From: Gossypium raimondii
Lineage: Eukaryota; Streptophyta; Magnoliopsida; Malvales; Malvaceae
Direction: 5' to 3'
Length of the DNA stretch: 64,000 bases
Assembly: GCF_025698545.1 (NCBI RefSeq)
Contig: NC_068570.1
Coordinates: 2,108,001 to 2,172,000, forward strand
The notes beneath the pieces were generated by a model that was given only the letters and a program-made list of their open reading frames with translations, was not told the origin of the DNA and did no database searches. Numbering within the stretch: position 1 is the stretch's first letter; each line of letters begins with the position of its first letter. The translations under genes and the position numbers were made by a program. This document shows positions 47,001-57,284 of the stretch, one piece after another.

Positions 47001-47148
47001 GGTATCATTTTGTTCGTGATATTATTGCTCGTGGTGATATTGTTGTGGGCAAAATTAGTACTCATGGAAATCCTGCAGATATGATGACTAAGTCACTTCC
47101 TATAACCAAGTTTGGGCATTGCTTAGACTTGGTTGGTGTTCATTGTTG
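44070..47148 (+). pseudogene. copia pol pseudogene (protease, integrase, RT, RNase H)
   Basis: Domains in order: protease with [12 protein letters not shown] (about 44083); pre-integrase LWHMRLGHMSEND (about 44490); integrase core with HSDLWGP, FIDDF, then RHSPQQNGVAEQINRTI (44650-45100); reverse transcriptase with LVVKGYSQ...VDFTNVFS, LDVKTAFLLG, KSLYGLKQSPR and catalytic YVDDM (46189-46203); RNase H with LTGYVFTIGGCAINW, SATEAEYMAI and [12 protein letters not shown] (46720-47010); end at TGA 47146-47148. Stops interrupt it at many points (for example near 44246, 44534, 44762, 44813, 44836, 46072, 46225, 46641, 46862, 46937), with frameshifts near 45155 and after 45545. The enzyme set would copy and integrate the element; all are disabled. 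Confidence 0.9.
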
Positions 47149-47251
47149 AAGTTAAACCCTTAAGGGGTTTTATAGAAGAGGTGGAGAACTTGTTTGTTGA
47201 GAGTTCGCGATGAAAAACTTGTTCATTAAGAATTCGTGTCAAGGTGGAGAT

Positions 47252-47627
47252 TGTTAGAATTAAGTGACCCGAATCCTTATTTAAATAAAATACAATGATA
47301 AAATAAAATAAAAGTAAAATCCCTATAGAATTATACTTCTTTTATTTTATTTTAGAATAAGGTTTTTTAAATATTATTAAACTCCATCTATTTGATATTG
47401 ATTAGAATAAGGAGTTTCACTCCTATTAGAATAAGGTTTTACAAGCTTATAAATAGACATAGTCTACTCCTCTTGTAAAAAAATTCGAATTTGACATAGT
47501 GAATTTTCTTCTTCTCTGCCCGTGGTTTTTTCCCGAAAAGGTTTCCACGTAAAATCTCTGTGTTCTTTATTTTTCTATTTCTATTTTCATTGCGATATAT
47601 TGTCATTACCGACATTTATTTTTTACA
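47252..47627 (+). repeat. 3' LTR of the copia element
   Basis: 376 bp. Same as the 5' LTR except about 14 substitutions, a one-base T-run change, and a nine-base insertion (ATTTGATAT-like) before GATTAGAATAAGG. The following ATTTT is the target duplication. Confidence 0.92.
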
Positions 47628-49159
47628 ATTTTCAAAATCATAATCGGACCGACTGGACCGAGACTGGACCGATAACTGAACAGGGTACTAATCTAGAATA
47701 AAAGGTTGGATTAGTAATTTTTTCTAATTTTATTTTTAATAGTTTATTCAATTAAACTAGATGAACCGATCGAATTAAAAATCGATGGTCTGACTAGTTC
47801 GACCGCATAGTTTCTAAAAGCTTTGATATTTAGTTTATTTCATCAGTTGAACTGATTGAACCAGTTAATCCAATCCAATTCTAACATGACTAATAGAAAT
47901 GAAGATAATAGTTAAGGATAGTATTTGGTAATTCATATTTGGATATTTGTAAATATATTTGATTCTTTTTAGGTTCAATTATTTTAATCATTATTTGTCG
48001 TAAATTTGGTGCTAATGAAAATATTAAATTTCATATATCCATTATTCGAATTTATTTTATTCAATGGATAAAGAAATCAAACTTGAATATTGAATTTATT
48101 ATCCACTTTACTTTTTAAAATTTTTATTTAAAAATCTTTTCAACTTCTTGGATTCGGATATTCAACAAATTAATTTGGATTCAAATTTAAATAACAATAT
48201 TCAAATTAAATGTGGATCATAAATGAATTAAAATTTTAAAACTGATTTAAAAATTCCCTAAAAATATCTCTCTCCAAACTCCAATCCTTTGTATTTTGTT
48301 TTTCATAAATATATCCTAATTAGTATGCTTACAAAACAATCATTTGTTTCCATTTATATTGTTAAAAATTGGTATGCCAAGAGAATAACCAGACATACAT
48401 GACATGCAATGTGTAATTCATGGTGACGTACATGGACCAGTTTTAACAATAGAAATAAATGAAATTTTTAACAGAAGAACTAATCTGACGTACATGAACT
48501 AATTTACTTATTTTTTACAACCAAACGTCAATTATAAAACCTTCATGATATTTTTACTGTCATACACCACAATTCAAATATTCGATTTATTTTGCCAACC
48601 CTAATTTTCATCATCTTCAATCACACAACGGTAAACAAGGAAGCAAGGCTAGCAAGTGGCCCCTAGGCTCATGGTTAAAGATCAGGTTCTTGGACCCAAT
48701 GACAATAAAGCAAAGGTGGTCCAACCAGTGGTTCAGGCACATGGGTTCACAAATAAGGTGCATGATTATTACAAGCTGTAATGCATTGCAAATTTGCCAA
48801 CCATTCACATCAAAACTTATGGAAAATTTTTCTTTTTGGTAGTTTGGGTCAAAGGGGAGTGAACTTAACCAAATTCCCATTTATGAAGAAATATGTGGGC
48901 TCACTTGTATTATTAAGCAACATGTTTGTTCTAGGCAGGGCTATGCATGTAGGGCAACGAGGAAAAATTAGGTCTATAAAATGTTTTTACCTTGTTTGGT
49001 ATTTTTAATCTTTTTACTTTTCAAAATATTTATTTTTAACCTTAAGATTATTTTTTCGTTGATTCTATCAAATAATTTAATTGTCTTTTTTTTAAATGGT
49101 GATATGACACACATATTTACTCAGGTGGAACGTGTCATTGAGTTTTGGTCCATTTAATT
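47628..49159. other. Intergenic region with decayed repeats
   Basis: A family D repeat lies at about 47635-47885, and a partial family A foldback at 48355-48580. 48620-48990 is somewhat GC-richer with short ORFs on both strands, none recognisable. No gene supported. Confidence 0.45.
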
Positions 49160-49760
49160 AGTGATGAGCAAAATTCGATTCAATTTGAAATAATAATAAA
49201 AAAATTAAATTTCGAGTTAATCGAATCGAGTTATTCAAGTCAACTCGAATACCTCGAGTCGAGTTGAATTTCACAATTTGAATATAGATTTGTGTAAATA
49301 CCTTTTTAGTCCCTGTCAACTTTGAAAATAAGCACATTGATCTCTCAACAAAGGTTACAAAAAAAAATTCAAAATAATTTTAAAATATTTATAAAAATTT
49401 TAAAATTCTAAAAATATATAAAAAAGTTAAGATTTTAAAAATATTCTAAAACAATAATGTTAGGGACCTAATTAATTATTCAAATTTGTCATACTTAAGT
49501 ATCTTATTTTTTTTATTTTGCTTTGAATTTTTTTTTCAAATATATATGGTTTTAAATTTATTTGTTCTAACATAGAATTAGTTATCTTGCAATAATATTT
49601 TTATTTGATATGTTTAATTTTTTAATTTAACTCGAACAATTTCACTCGATTCGACTCGACTTGAATTTCATTTCACTCAATTAGGTTCGAAAGAATTTCA
49701 AATTGAGTTAGGATGTCGAAATTTTTTCACTCAATTTGATCAAGCGTTCACCCCTACGTC
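49160..49760. repeat. Foldback repeat with TCGAGT motifs
   Basis: The left arm (AGTGATGAGCAAAATTCG, AATCGAATCGAGT, GAATACCTCGAGTCGAG) mirrors the right arm (AACAATTTCACTCGATTCG, TCAAGCGTTCACCCCTA). It is a ~600-bp imperfect inverted repeat, non-coding. Confidence 0.5.
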
Positions 49761-51176
49761 TAACAACTAACAATAGAATAAATTATTTTTTGGTAAGAGT
49801 ATGCTATTAATCCCTGTACTTTGATAACATTTGAGATTTAACTCTTTTACTTAAAAAGTTAAGTCCTTTTACTATTTTGATTTTAAAAATTTCAACCCAA
49901 TCATTAAAATTGTTAGTATTTCCCATCAAAATTTATCAACTTCAGACGTTGATTAAACTATCTTCATATGATGTAGTATATGATTGACGAAAAACACACA
50001 CGTTAAATTAATAAATTTTAATGAATATTACCAACGACAACAATAATTGAACTAAATCTTTTACCTAAAAAAAATAAAAATTCTTAATTTTTTTAAAAAT
50101 CTCCAACACATATCTATACTTAGAATTCAAATAATATTCAACTTTGAAACTATGCCATTGGCTTAGAATGAAAGAAAAATATCATTGAGGCTTAAAGCAG
50201 GAGAGGACAGCTAAGCATATTTGGATAGGGTGGGCTGGCATTTCATAGGGCCCCCAAATTCTTCAACCAAAAGTCAAGTTTTTGTCCCACTAATTTCAAT
50301 ACTTACAATCAATATTTGATTAAATTTATATTTAAATAGAATGATAAACATGTTTTAATATACTTAAATTTATATTTTTTTTCATAAATAATAATGTCAA
50401 AATTAATCGAGCAAAGACTTAAGGTAAGTTTAGATGGATAGTGCATTTATCTGAGATTAGTGTAAAAATAGCGGTGACGGTAAAATTAAATATAATAATG
50501 ATACTAGAACGTAAGACAAAAAGTAAACTAAACGCACCACACCTAATCATCCATTCAAAACCCACCCACAACTGTCCTATACCCATAATTTGTAAAACTG
50601 GAATATATACTTCTAGCTAACAAATGAAGCTCCTATATTGCATTTATGTCTGGGTGATTTAAGGCAAAGTAGCTCCATAATGGTAGCATAGAATTGAACT
50701 ATTGTTGAATAAGGACTAAATTGATAAAAAATATAAATATTAAAGACTAAATTTATCATTGTACTCATCAAATTTAAGCTGCTTTGTACTATCTATCTCT
50801 GTACAAGTAGGTTAATTCAAATCCATTGGAAGAGAGAGATGATAAATTCACATTTAAGACATTAACATTATATAATTCTATTCTTTGTCATTGATTCAGA
50901 CAAGGACATATTGTCTATTTAATTTTGAGTGTGCCAAATATTAATTGATATATAAAAATATCTAGAGAGAATGGTAGTGATGTGCTTAAAGATTGGACAA
51001 AAAATGAATTAGCAAAAAGACCCTTTAAAATTATACACCTGCATTTTGGTCCCCCTCAATCTAAATCACTCCATTTCTCCATCATCCCTTTCCTTATCCT
51101 CTTCTATTTTTTCTTCACTCCCCATCAAAACAACACATTGCAAAGAGAAAGGGAATATTATCAAAAGAACCCAACC
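49761..51176. other. Intergenic region and WLIM1 leader
   Basis: 50415-50575 is a family F MITE copy (AGTGTAAAAATAGCGGTGACGG, shared with 59835-59985). The last ~150 bases before 51177 are pyrimidine-rich leader with an A-rich patch before the ATG. A TATA-like ATATATAAAA lies near 50948, rather far upstream. Confidence 0.5.
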
Positions 51177-51576
51177 ATGGCATTTGCAGGAACAACCCAG
51201 AAATGTATGGCTTGTGACAAAACTGTGTATTTGGTCGATAAATTAACAGCTGATAACAGGGTTTATCACAAGGCTTGTTTTAGGTGCCATCACTGCAAAG
51301 GTACTTTGAAGGTAAGTAATGGTTCAATACATGGTGTGTTGGTATGATAAATTATGTCATAATATCGTCAATTTGCCAGCGGAGGACTGGAAAGTAATAA
51401 TTTAAACCATGAAGTCTTTTCATGAAAATCAATATTGACATACACATCTCATTTTGCAGCTTGGCAACTACAATTCCTTTGAAGGAGTCTTGTATTGCAG
51501 GCCTCATTTTGATCAACTTTTCAAAAGAACTGGTAGTCTTGAGAAAAGTTTTGAAGGTATAAAAATTCTGGGTTTC

Positions 51577-51618
<42 letters not shown>

Positions 51619-53270
51619 ATAGATTCAAAATGGTATGATTTTGGATAGATCTAGTTGATTTTTTCAAGTTCAATTTTCAATTATCTTCCATAGGTACACC
51701 AAAGATTGCAAAGCCAGAAAAACCAGTTGATGGTGAGGTAAATTACATGGAAGAAGCTATACTATGCCTGCTTATTAGGTTAAAATACTTGAGAGGTCCC
51801 TGTATTATAGGGACTAAATCAAATTAGTCCCTCTATTATTAAATGGATCAATTTAATCCTTATACTATTAAGAAAATCAAATAAGTTCAAATTGGGTGAA
51901 AGTACCATGAAGGCCCTTGTACTAGGAGCCAAATTGCATTTTGCCTCATTTACTTGAAATATGGGTAAATTAACCTTGTATTATAGATTAAAGAGCAAAT
52001 TGATCATTTCTGTTAAAAATTTTATTAATTTCTACTATTAAAAACTAGTGTAGTTGATGAAATAATCAACATGTTGACATATAAGGACCAGTTTTTAATC
52101 GTAGAATTGGAAGAAATTTTTACAGAAGGACCATTTTGCTCTTTGATCTAACATACTTGGACTAATTTACTCATTTTTTAGTAGAGGAGACAAAATGCAA
52201 TCCAATTTCTAGTACACGGGTCACCATGGTAGTTTTATCTCCAACTTGTAATGTAATTAACATTTATTGTATAAGAAATGTCTCAAAAATTATTATTATT
52301 TAATTGTACTTCAATTCCAAACAAAATATTTCATTTTGTAGAACCGTATACTTTAAAATATTAACTTTGTTATACAGAGACTAAGTTTATCTATTTAATA
52401 ATAGTAACTAATTTGATCAGGTCTTCATAATAGAGGGGCTTTTCAGGTATATTTACCTTGCTTATTACATATACAAGTCCTTATATGTAAATTTTCATGA
52501 CTATATGAACTTTCTTTGTGTAGAAACCAATAGCTACTAAAGTATCAGGCATGTTTGGTGGAACAAGAGATAAATGTTTTGGTTGTAAAAACACAGTGTA
52601 TCCAACTGAGAGGGTAAACATTATCCTATGATGTTTCAGCATTTGACATGGTAATCCTTTTATCAGGAGTCGAATTGTATTTGCCTTCTTTTACTAAAAA
52701 AATGAGTAATTAGTCTATGCATATTAGATCAAAAGATAAACTGGTCCTTTTGTGAAAAATTTCATCTATTTCTATTATTAAAAATTGATCTCGTATGTCA
52801 GTATAAGGTACACATGACAGATCACGAGTAGTTGTCTGGTTATTCAATCAGTTATACTAGTTTTTAACAATAGAAATGAAATAAATTTTTAACAGAAATG
52901 ATCAATTTACTCTTTAATATAAGATATAGAGACTAATTTACTCATTTTTTGAGTAAAAGGACAACATGCAATTGACTCCTAAGAGAGGGGTGTCCATGAT
53001 ACTATACTTTTACCTAGTATATATATACACGGTAAAAAATAATGTTTTTGATTTGTCTAAAAGGTTACAGTGAATGGTACCCCTTACCACAAGAGTTGTT
53101 TCAAATGCACACATGGAGGATGTGTTATAAGCCCTTCAAATTATATAGCACATGAAGGTAGACTTTACTGCAAGCACCACCATGGTCAACTCATTAAGGA
53201 AAAAGGGAACTTAAGCCAGCTCGAAGGCGATCGCGAGAAGGATGGAACTGAAGTTGCTGCTGAATCTTAA
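51177..53270 (+). CDS. WLIM1: Two-LIM-domain actin-bundling protein WLIM1
   Basis: Five exons: 51177-51311, 51460-51556, 51694-51737, 52524-52613, 53064-53270; all GT-AG, 190 residues, equal to Arabidopsis WLIM1 as I recall it. Plant LIM proteins bind and bundle actin filaments and can enter the nucleus; in cotton a WLIM1 has been linked to fibre actin and secondary-wall genes. LIM1 zinc ligands are C10, C13, H31, C34, C37, C40, C58, H61. LIM2 ligands are C110, C113, H131, C134, C137, C141, C158, H161, with the plant-type wider CTHGGC spacing. The linker (about 78-100) has GTPKIAKPEKPVDGE. The C-terminus is short and acidic (DREKDGTEVAAES). Introns 3 and 4 are expanded by foldback elements; intron 2 holds an (AT)n run. 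It faces the DUF7950-like gene tail to tail. Confidence 0.95.
51578..51614. repeat. (AT)n microsatellite in WLIM1 intron 2
   Basis: About 17 TA units, 20 bases after the donor of intron 2. Confidence 0.9.
51778..52462. repeat. Foldback element in WLIM1 intron 3, itself interrupted
   Basis: The left end GGTTAAAATACTTGAGAGG...CCCTGTATTATAG is inverted at the right end as CATAATAGAGGGGCTTTTCAGGTATATTTACC (about 30 bp of arm). The centre is interrupted by a family A foldback at 51895-52243. Nearly the whole intron is therefore transposon. Confidence 0.65.
51895..52243. repeat. Foldback element, family A (copy 2), nested in WLIM1 intron 3
   Basis: Ends are GGTGAAAGTACCATGAAGGC and the inverted TCACCATGGTAGTTTTATC. 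Also has CCAAATTGCATTTTGCC / GACAAAATGCAATCC arms and ATTTCTACTATTAAAAACT. Confidence 0.7.
52643..53014. repeat. Foldback element, family A (copy 3), in WLIM1 intron 4
   Basis: Left end TGACATGGTAATCCTTTTATC with AGGAGTCGAATTGTATTTGCC; right end GACAACATGCAATTGACTCCT and CCATGATACTATACTTTTACC. Fills most of intron 4. Confidence 0.7.
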
Positions 53271-54126
53271 AATCTCTGTCATCAATGGTGTTTTAGTGTC
53301 CTTTTCTTCTATATATATTATCATATATGTTTTTACTGTGTCTGGTTTTTGTTTTTGTTGAAATGCTATACTGTGCAGCATCTTGTAGTGTACTTAAATG
53401 AGATGCCACAAGACCTATTTTGAGTCTCTTAGCATATATACTATTGAGTTTGTCAATGCTTGTTATATTATTACTTCTAGTTTCAAAGAGGGAAAATCTT
53501 GCACTGTAATTTTCCCATGTTTGCATAAAAGAGGTAGAAGGCAGGGGTATAAACTGAAACAAAAATTGCATACCAAATGCCTGATTGAAAGTGAAATGTT
53601 TTGCTTAAGATAAACATGGATTTATGGTTGCCTACCAGTTCATGCTCTCATGTTCAGAGGGCAGATTAAAGTTTATGGTTAGCAGTTCACGGTTGCCTAC
53701 CTGTTCATGTTTCTGGTGAGTACCCGTGAGTTAAATTACAGCAAAAGATGACACCAAGTTATAAACGAATCAGTACATGGAGGAAATACCAAAGCTTAAA
53801 ACAGTATACCAACATCAATATTCTTTATTGATGCATCAGATACTTAATGTAAAAAAGAGCTGATAAATGATAAACTAAGGATCAAATAGCAAATTCCTAT
53901 ATGACAGTAACAACAAAGTTGAAGAAGTACATATATAGAATAGTACTAAAAGCTTCTCATAGCATATCTATACACAAAAGATACTGACAAAAAACTACTA
54001 CACTATATACTATATATTTGTGACATTTGTACTTGCATATAGTACTAACTGGTTAAGGTTACATTTTGCAGTAAAAGAAAAAGAAAAACTTTGTACATTT
54101 TTCGAAATTCACACATTGAAACTAAA
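53271..54126. other. Tail-to-tail spacer between WLIM1 and the DUF7950-like gene
   Basis: Presumably holds both 3' UTRs. A pair of near-copies of CATGGATTTATGGTTGCCTACCAGTTCATG / CACGGTTGCCTACCTGTTCATG-type phrases lies at 53610-53720. No ORF of interest. Confidence 0.45.
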
Positions 54127-55053
54127 CTAAGATGTTTTCCCTATGGTGGGTATATGGAACCTCCATGTGAAGAGATAGTCTTTTGACTGGCAAGATAATC
54201 TCACTACATCACAAAAGGCTGTGATCGACCCTTTGTTGTTGCTATTGTTCCCTTCATTTCCCCATTCAATCCTCACCCAACAAGAGAACCCTTTTGATTT
54301 AACAGGCACCCTTGAATTAGATAGATTAAGCATCACTTCCCCACAAATTCTCTTGCATTCACTGCCTTTCACCATGGAATCAAGCCAGGGACATTCAGGT
54401 TGACCCACCATGGCTTTGTAAGCTGAGTTTGCTAGCCTGACTTTGTTGTTGGAATCAGATATAATTGTTGGCATGGACTCAGATTCTATATCATCTTCAA
54501 CCTCCTCTGGTTTCTTAGGGGCTTGCAATGGTGCTGCTGGTGCTGGTGCTTCATTAATGCACCCAACAATGATGGTTGAACCCACTGGTCTAATTGGCTG
54601 AGGTGTTATAAGACTACTAGTGGGAAGAACAGGAAGACCTTGGAGCTGCTTCAAAAAATCCTTCTCTTCCGGTATTTCATGAGCAGCCACCTTTAAACAT
54701 GGAAGAAGAGGGAGTGAGACCAAACTTGTTGTTGATGATGGTGGTGGCGGCGGCGGCGGCGGTGGTGGAGAAAGCCCTAAGAAATATTGGGTTCTTGCTC
54801 TTTTCATTGCTGTTGTTGTTGGCGGTGGTGGTGATAAGCCAGTACCTCTCCCTCTCTTTCTATTCCTACTAGGTCGAGCTTGTAACTGAGGCCATAAATT
54901 CCTCAAATAAGGTGACTGTCTCATCTTTTGAGACATAGCTGAGCTTTCATCAATGGAGTTTTCAGGTAACACTTCAGGTTTAGGAGCTATAGGACGGTAC
55001 CTAGACATAATTTCAGCTGTTTTAGCTGAATAAGGATTCAAGGTCTTGATCAT
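54127..55053 (-). CDS. Proline-rich plant protein, DUF7950-like
   Basis: Single exon, 308 residues, minus strand. The first ATG is at 55053; the frame extends eight codons further only with a TTG start, which is not used. The N-terminus MIKTLNPYSAKTAEIMSRYRPIAPKP contains the RYRPIAPKP motif (18-26) of the plant DUF7950 family as I know it. A basic patch NRKRGRG (about 64-70) could be a nuclear signal. A run of ten prolines lies at 96-105 and a second Pro/Ala-rich stretch at about 168-184. The C-terminal ~110 residues form a compact conserved-looking domain: SDSNNKVRLANSAYKAMVGQ, PECPWLDSM, then a Trp/Cys-containing SCWVRIEW...YLFTWRFH. The first part of this resembles a PAS-domain opening. 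Function is not established to my knowledge; a nuclear regulatory role is a guess. Confidence 0.8.
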   Translation of the reverse strand: MIKTLNPYSAKTAEIMSRYRPIAPKPEVLPENSIDESSAMSQKMRQSPYLRNLWPQLQARPSRNRKRGRGTGLSPPPPTTTAMKRARTQYFLGLSPPPPPPPPPPSSTTSLVSLPLLPCLKVAAHEIPEEKDFLKQLQGLPVLPTSSLITPQPIRPVGSTIIVGCINEAPAPAAPLQAPKKPEEVEDDIESESMPTIISDSNNKVRLANSAYKAMVGQPECPWLDSMVKGSECKRICGEVMLNLSNSRVPVKSKGFSCWVRIEWGNEGNNSNNKGSITAFCDVVRLSCQSKDYLFTWRFHIPTIGKTS

Positions 55054-55364
55054 GGTGGTGACTTTGTTTTCTCTCAAACTTTATGTTTGAACACTCAAAA
55101 AGGTATGGAAATGGAAGAGGGGTGATGGGGGTGGTTTTAAAGAGTAGAAAATTAGCCAATGAATTGAAAGCAAGTTTAGAGGTAGGGGGAGATGTTGACA
55201 TTTGGATATTTGAATGATGGGGTACGTGTTTGAGGAGCTTAAGAAGATACAGACATGTGGGATTTTGCAGTAGCAAATAGGTACATGCATGCTAACACAT
55301 CACAGATCAATTCAAATCCCTTTTCCTTAATAATTAAAAAAACCATAATTAAAAAACATAATAA
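55054..55364 (-). promoter_or_regulatory. Upstream region of the DUF7950-like gene
   Basis: GC-balanced ~230 bp before the ATG, followed by a GCATGCATG (RY-like) sequence at about 55285. Presumed leader and promoter; no clear TATA chosen. Confidence 0.35.
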
Positions 55365-55820
55365 CTTATTTGGCCCTCTAGTTTTATAAAAAAAATCATT
55401 TTAGCCATCTATTTAATTTTTGTTCTTTTTATCCCTTAAATTTATGTTTTATGTTAAATCACCCGAAATAAATAAAAAAGGTAACGTTTTTTTAACTTTG
55501 TTGGTGTGGCATACACGTGGGTTGCCATGTGGAGGACATGTCAACATTTAATTAATTTTTAAAAATTTAAAATCATTATAATAAGTATAAAAAATATTTT
55601 TAATACTTTTAAATTTTAAAAAATTAATTAAATGTTGTTGACATGTCATCCACATGGCAATCCGTGTGCATATAACGTTAGCAAAGTGAACAAACGTTAA
55701 CCTTTCCATCCATTTTGGGTTGATTTGACAAAAAATACAAGTTCAATGACTAAAAGAGATGAAAAATTAAATGAAAAGCTAAAATAATTTTTTTTCTTTT
55801 GTAAAGTTAGAGGCCCGACA
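55365..55820. repeat. Foldback (MITE-like) element, ~455 bp
   Basis: A strong long hairpin. The left inner arm CACGTGGGTTGCCATGTGG, GACATGTCAACATTTAATTAA pairs with right arm TTAATTAAATGTTGTTGACATG, CCACATGGCAATCCGTGTG. Outer arms (TTTGGCCCTCTAGTTTTATAA and CTTTTGTAAAGTTAGAGGCCC) also pair. Non-coding. Confidence 0.65.
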
Positions 55821-57284
55821 AAATCATTATGATTAAAAGAAAACCTATAATCCAATTCTGCTGGACTCAAATTTAAAATAATTCAAACCCAAATCGGTCT
55901 AATGATGATTAGTGTTCACCTTCTATACTATGTCGTGGATTCGAGTTATGTGTTCACCTTCTAGACTATGTTGTGGATTCGAATTATAGTACCAGTGTGT
56001 GTTTATGATAATGATTTGCTCTTACTCAAGGTGTGTGAATTGTTTTAAAAAATTTAAAAATATCTGAATTAGAAATGAACACAACTCGAATATTAAATGA
56101 TCCGAATCTAAAATGATAAGTACAAATAAGAATTGTTAAATAATAAGTTGAAAATGATTTGAACTCTAAATAATTCAAACCGACCAAAAATTGAAATTAA
56201 TCTGATTTTAAAATGATACAAAATCTAAAATAATTGAAAATGTTAAAACTTAAATACATCCATTTTGAATTAACTCCTCAATAATTTGACACAAAATTAT
56301 CTAAATCTAAATTAATCCCGGATTCAGAATAAAAATGACTTATGTAATTCAAACTCGAGCTTCAAACTCGAATGAAAAAATTCAAAATATCCTAAACACG
56401 ACTTAAATAATTGATCGACAAACTTAAATGACTCCGTCATAAATGATTCGAACATAAAATAATCTAAATTTAAAATAATTAAAAATAGAAAATAATATAA
56501 AAAATTTCAAACCCAAATGATCCGAAACCAATAACCTAAACCAAAATCCAACCAATCCAGAGTCAAAAACCAACCAATAGGAAAGCAAAAGATAGCATGA
56601 GAAGCAAAAGCAAAGGCATTGAAATCGATCCCACACGTAACTTTAGAACCGCTCATACACCAATCAAAACCCCTGTGTGTGTCACTACTACTTACAACTA
56701 CATGTGGCGTTGGCGGCCATGCGTTGTTACACCTATCAGCGTTTGGTTTGGTGAGTATTTCATTTTGGCTTCGACCCCCTCACCACCCTTCAATATTACG
56801 ACACAACAACAGCACACTTTTGGCACTTTGGGTTTCTCTGTCGGTTTAATTTCGAGGGTCGTCGCTCCACGTGGTATTGGCTTAGTCTCCTATTGCATGC
56901 AAAGGGGGGGATGGATCATGAGTAAGAATGTGATTGGAGGGGTTTTTACTTACAGGTGGCTGATTGTGTGATGGGTTTTCGATAAAACGTGGTCTTATTG
57001 CGTTGAAAAGTGTGATGCTTTTTCTTCCCAGTTAGATCGGTGCTGTTGGTGTTTGCCACGTTGAAGTAAAAAATTGAGATTCTTCTCTCTGAGAAGTCCT
57101 GGTTCTAGAGATGTGTATTCATGTTTTTGTCTATCTGTTGTTGGTGATTTCATACCCCTTGAGGGATCAAGTCATAGCTTTTCTTGGATTTCAAGAAAAA
57201 TATTTAGAAATTATTGGAAAAGAAAATCTCCAACATTAAAAGAATTAATATATATCATACATTAATAACTAAAAGTAGAATTAA
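55821..57284. other. Intergenic region, partly GC-richer, no recognised gene
   Basis: 55850-56580 is AT-rich low-information sequence. 56590-57070 is GC-richer and contains an ATG-initiated frame of 124 codons (56597-56971, +) whose translation matches no family I know. A partial family A foldback begins at about 57285. Confidence 0.4.

Larger units (their letters stand above)
39681..47627 (+). mobile_element. Complete-structure Ty1/copia LTR retrotransposon, coding-dead
   Basis: The 5' LTR is 39681-40048 and the 3' LTR 47252-47627; both begin TGTTAGAATTAAGTGACC and end in CA. Five-base target duplications ATTTT flank the element (39676-39680, 47628-47632). The primer-binding site TGGTATCAGAGC (40052-40063) matches the 3' end of initiator tRNA-Met. 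A purine-rich AAGGTGGAGA precedes the 3' LTR. Inside are gag, zinc knuckle, protease, integrase, reverse transcriptase and RNase H in copia order, all with stops and frameshifts. By eye the LTRs differ at about 14 positions over ~367 aligned bases plus two indels (one of nine bases). A second mobile element interrupts gag at 40774-43860. Confidence 0.95.

Noticed and set aside
48617-49008. Short ORFs on both strands in a slightly GC-richer stretch
   Set aside because: No recognisable domain, overlapping frames, no splice-linked continuation.
55054-55077. Eight extra N-terminal codons for the DUF7950-like protein
   Set aside because: They begin with TTG; the first ATG is at 55053 and gives the family-type N-terminus.
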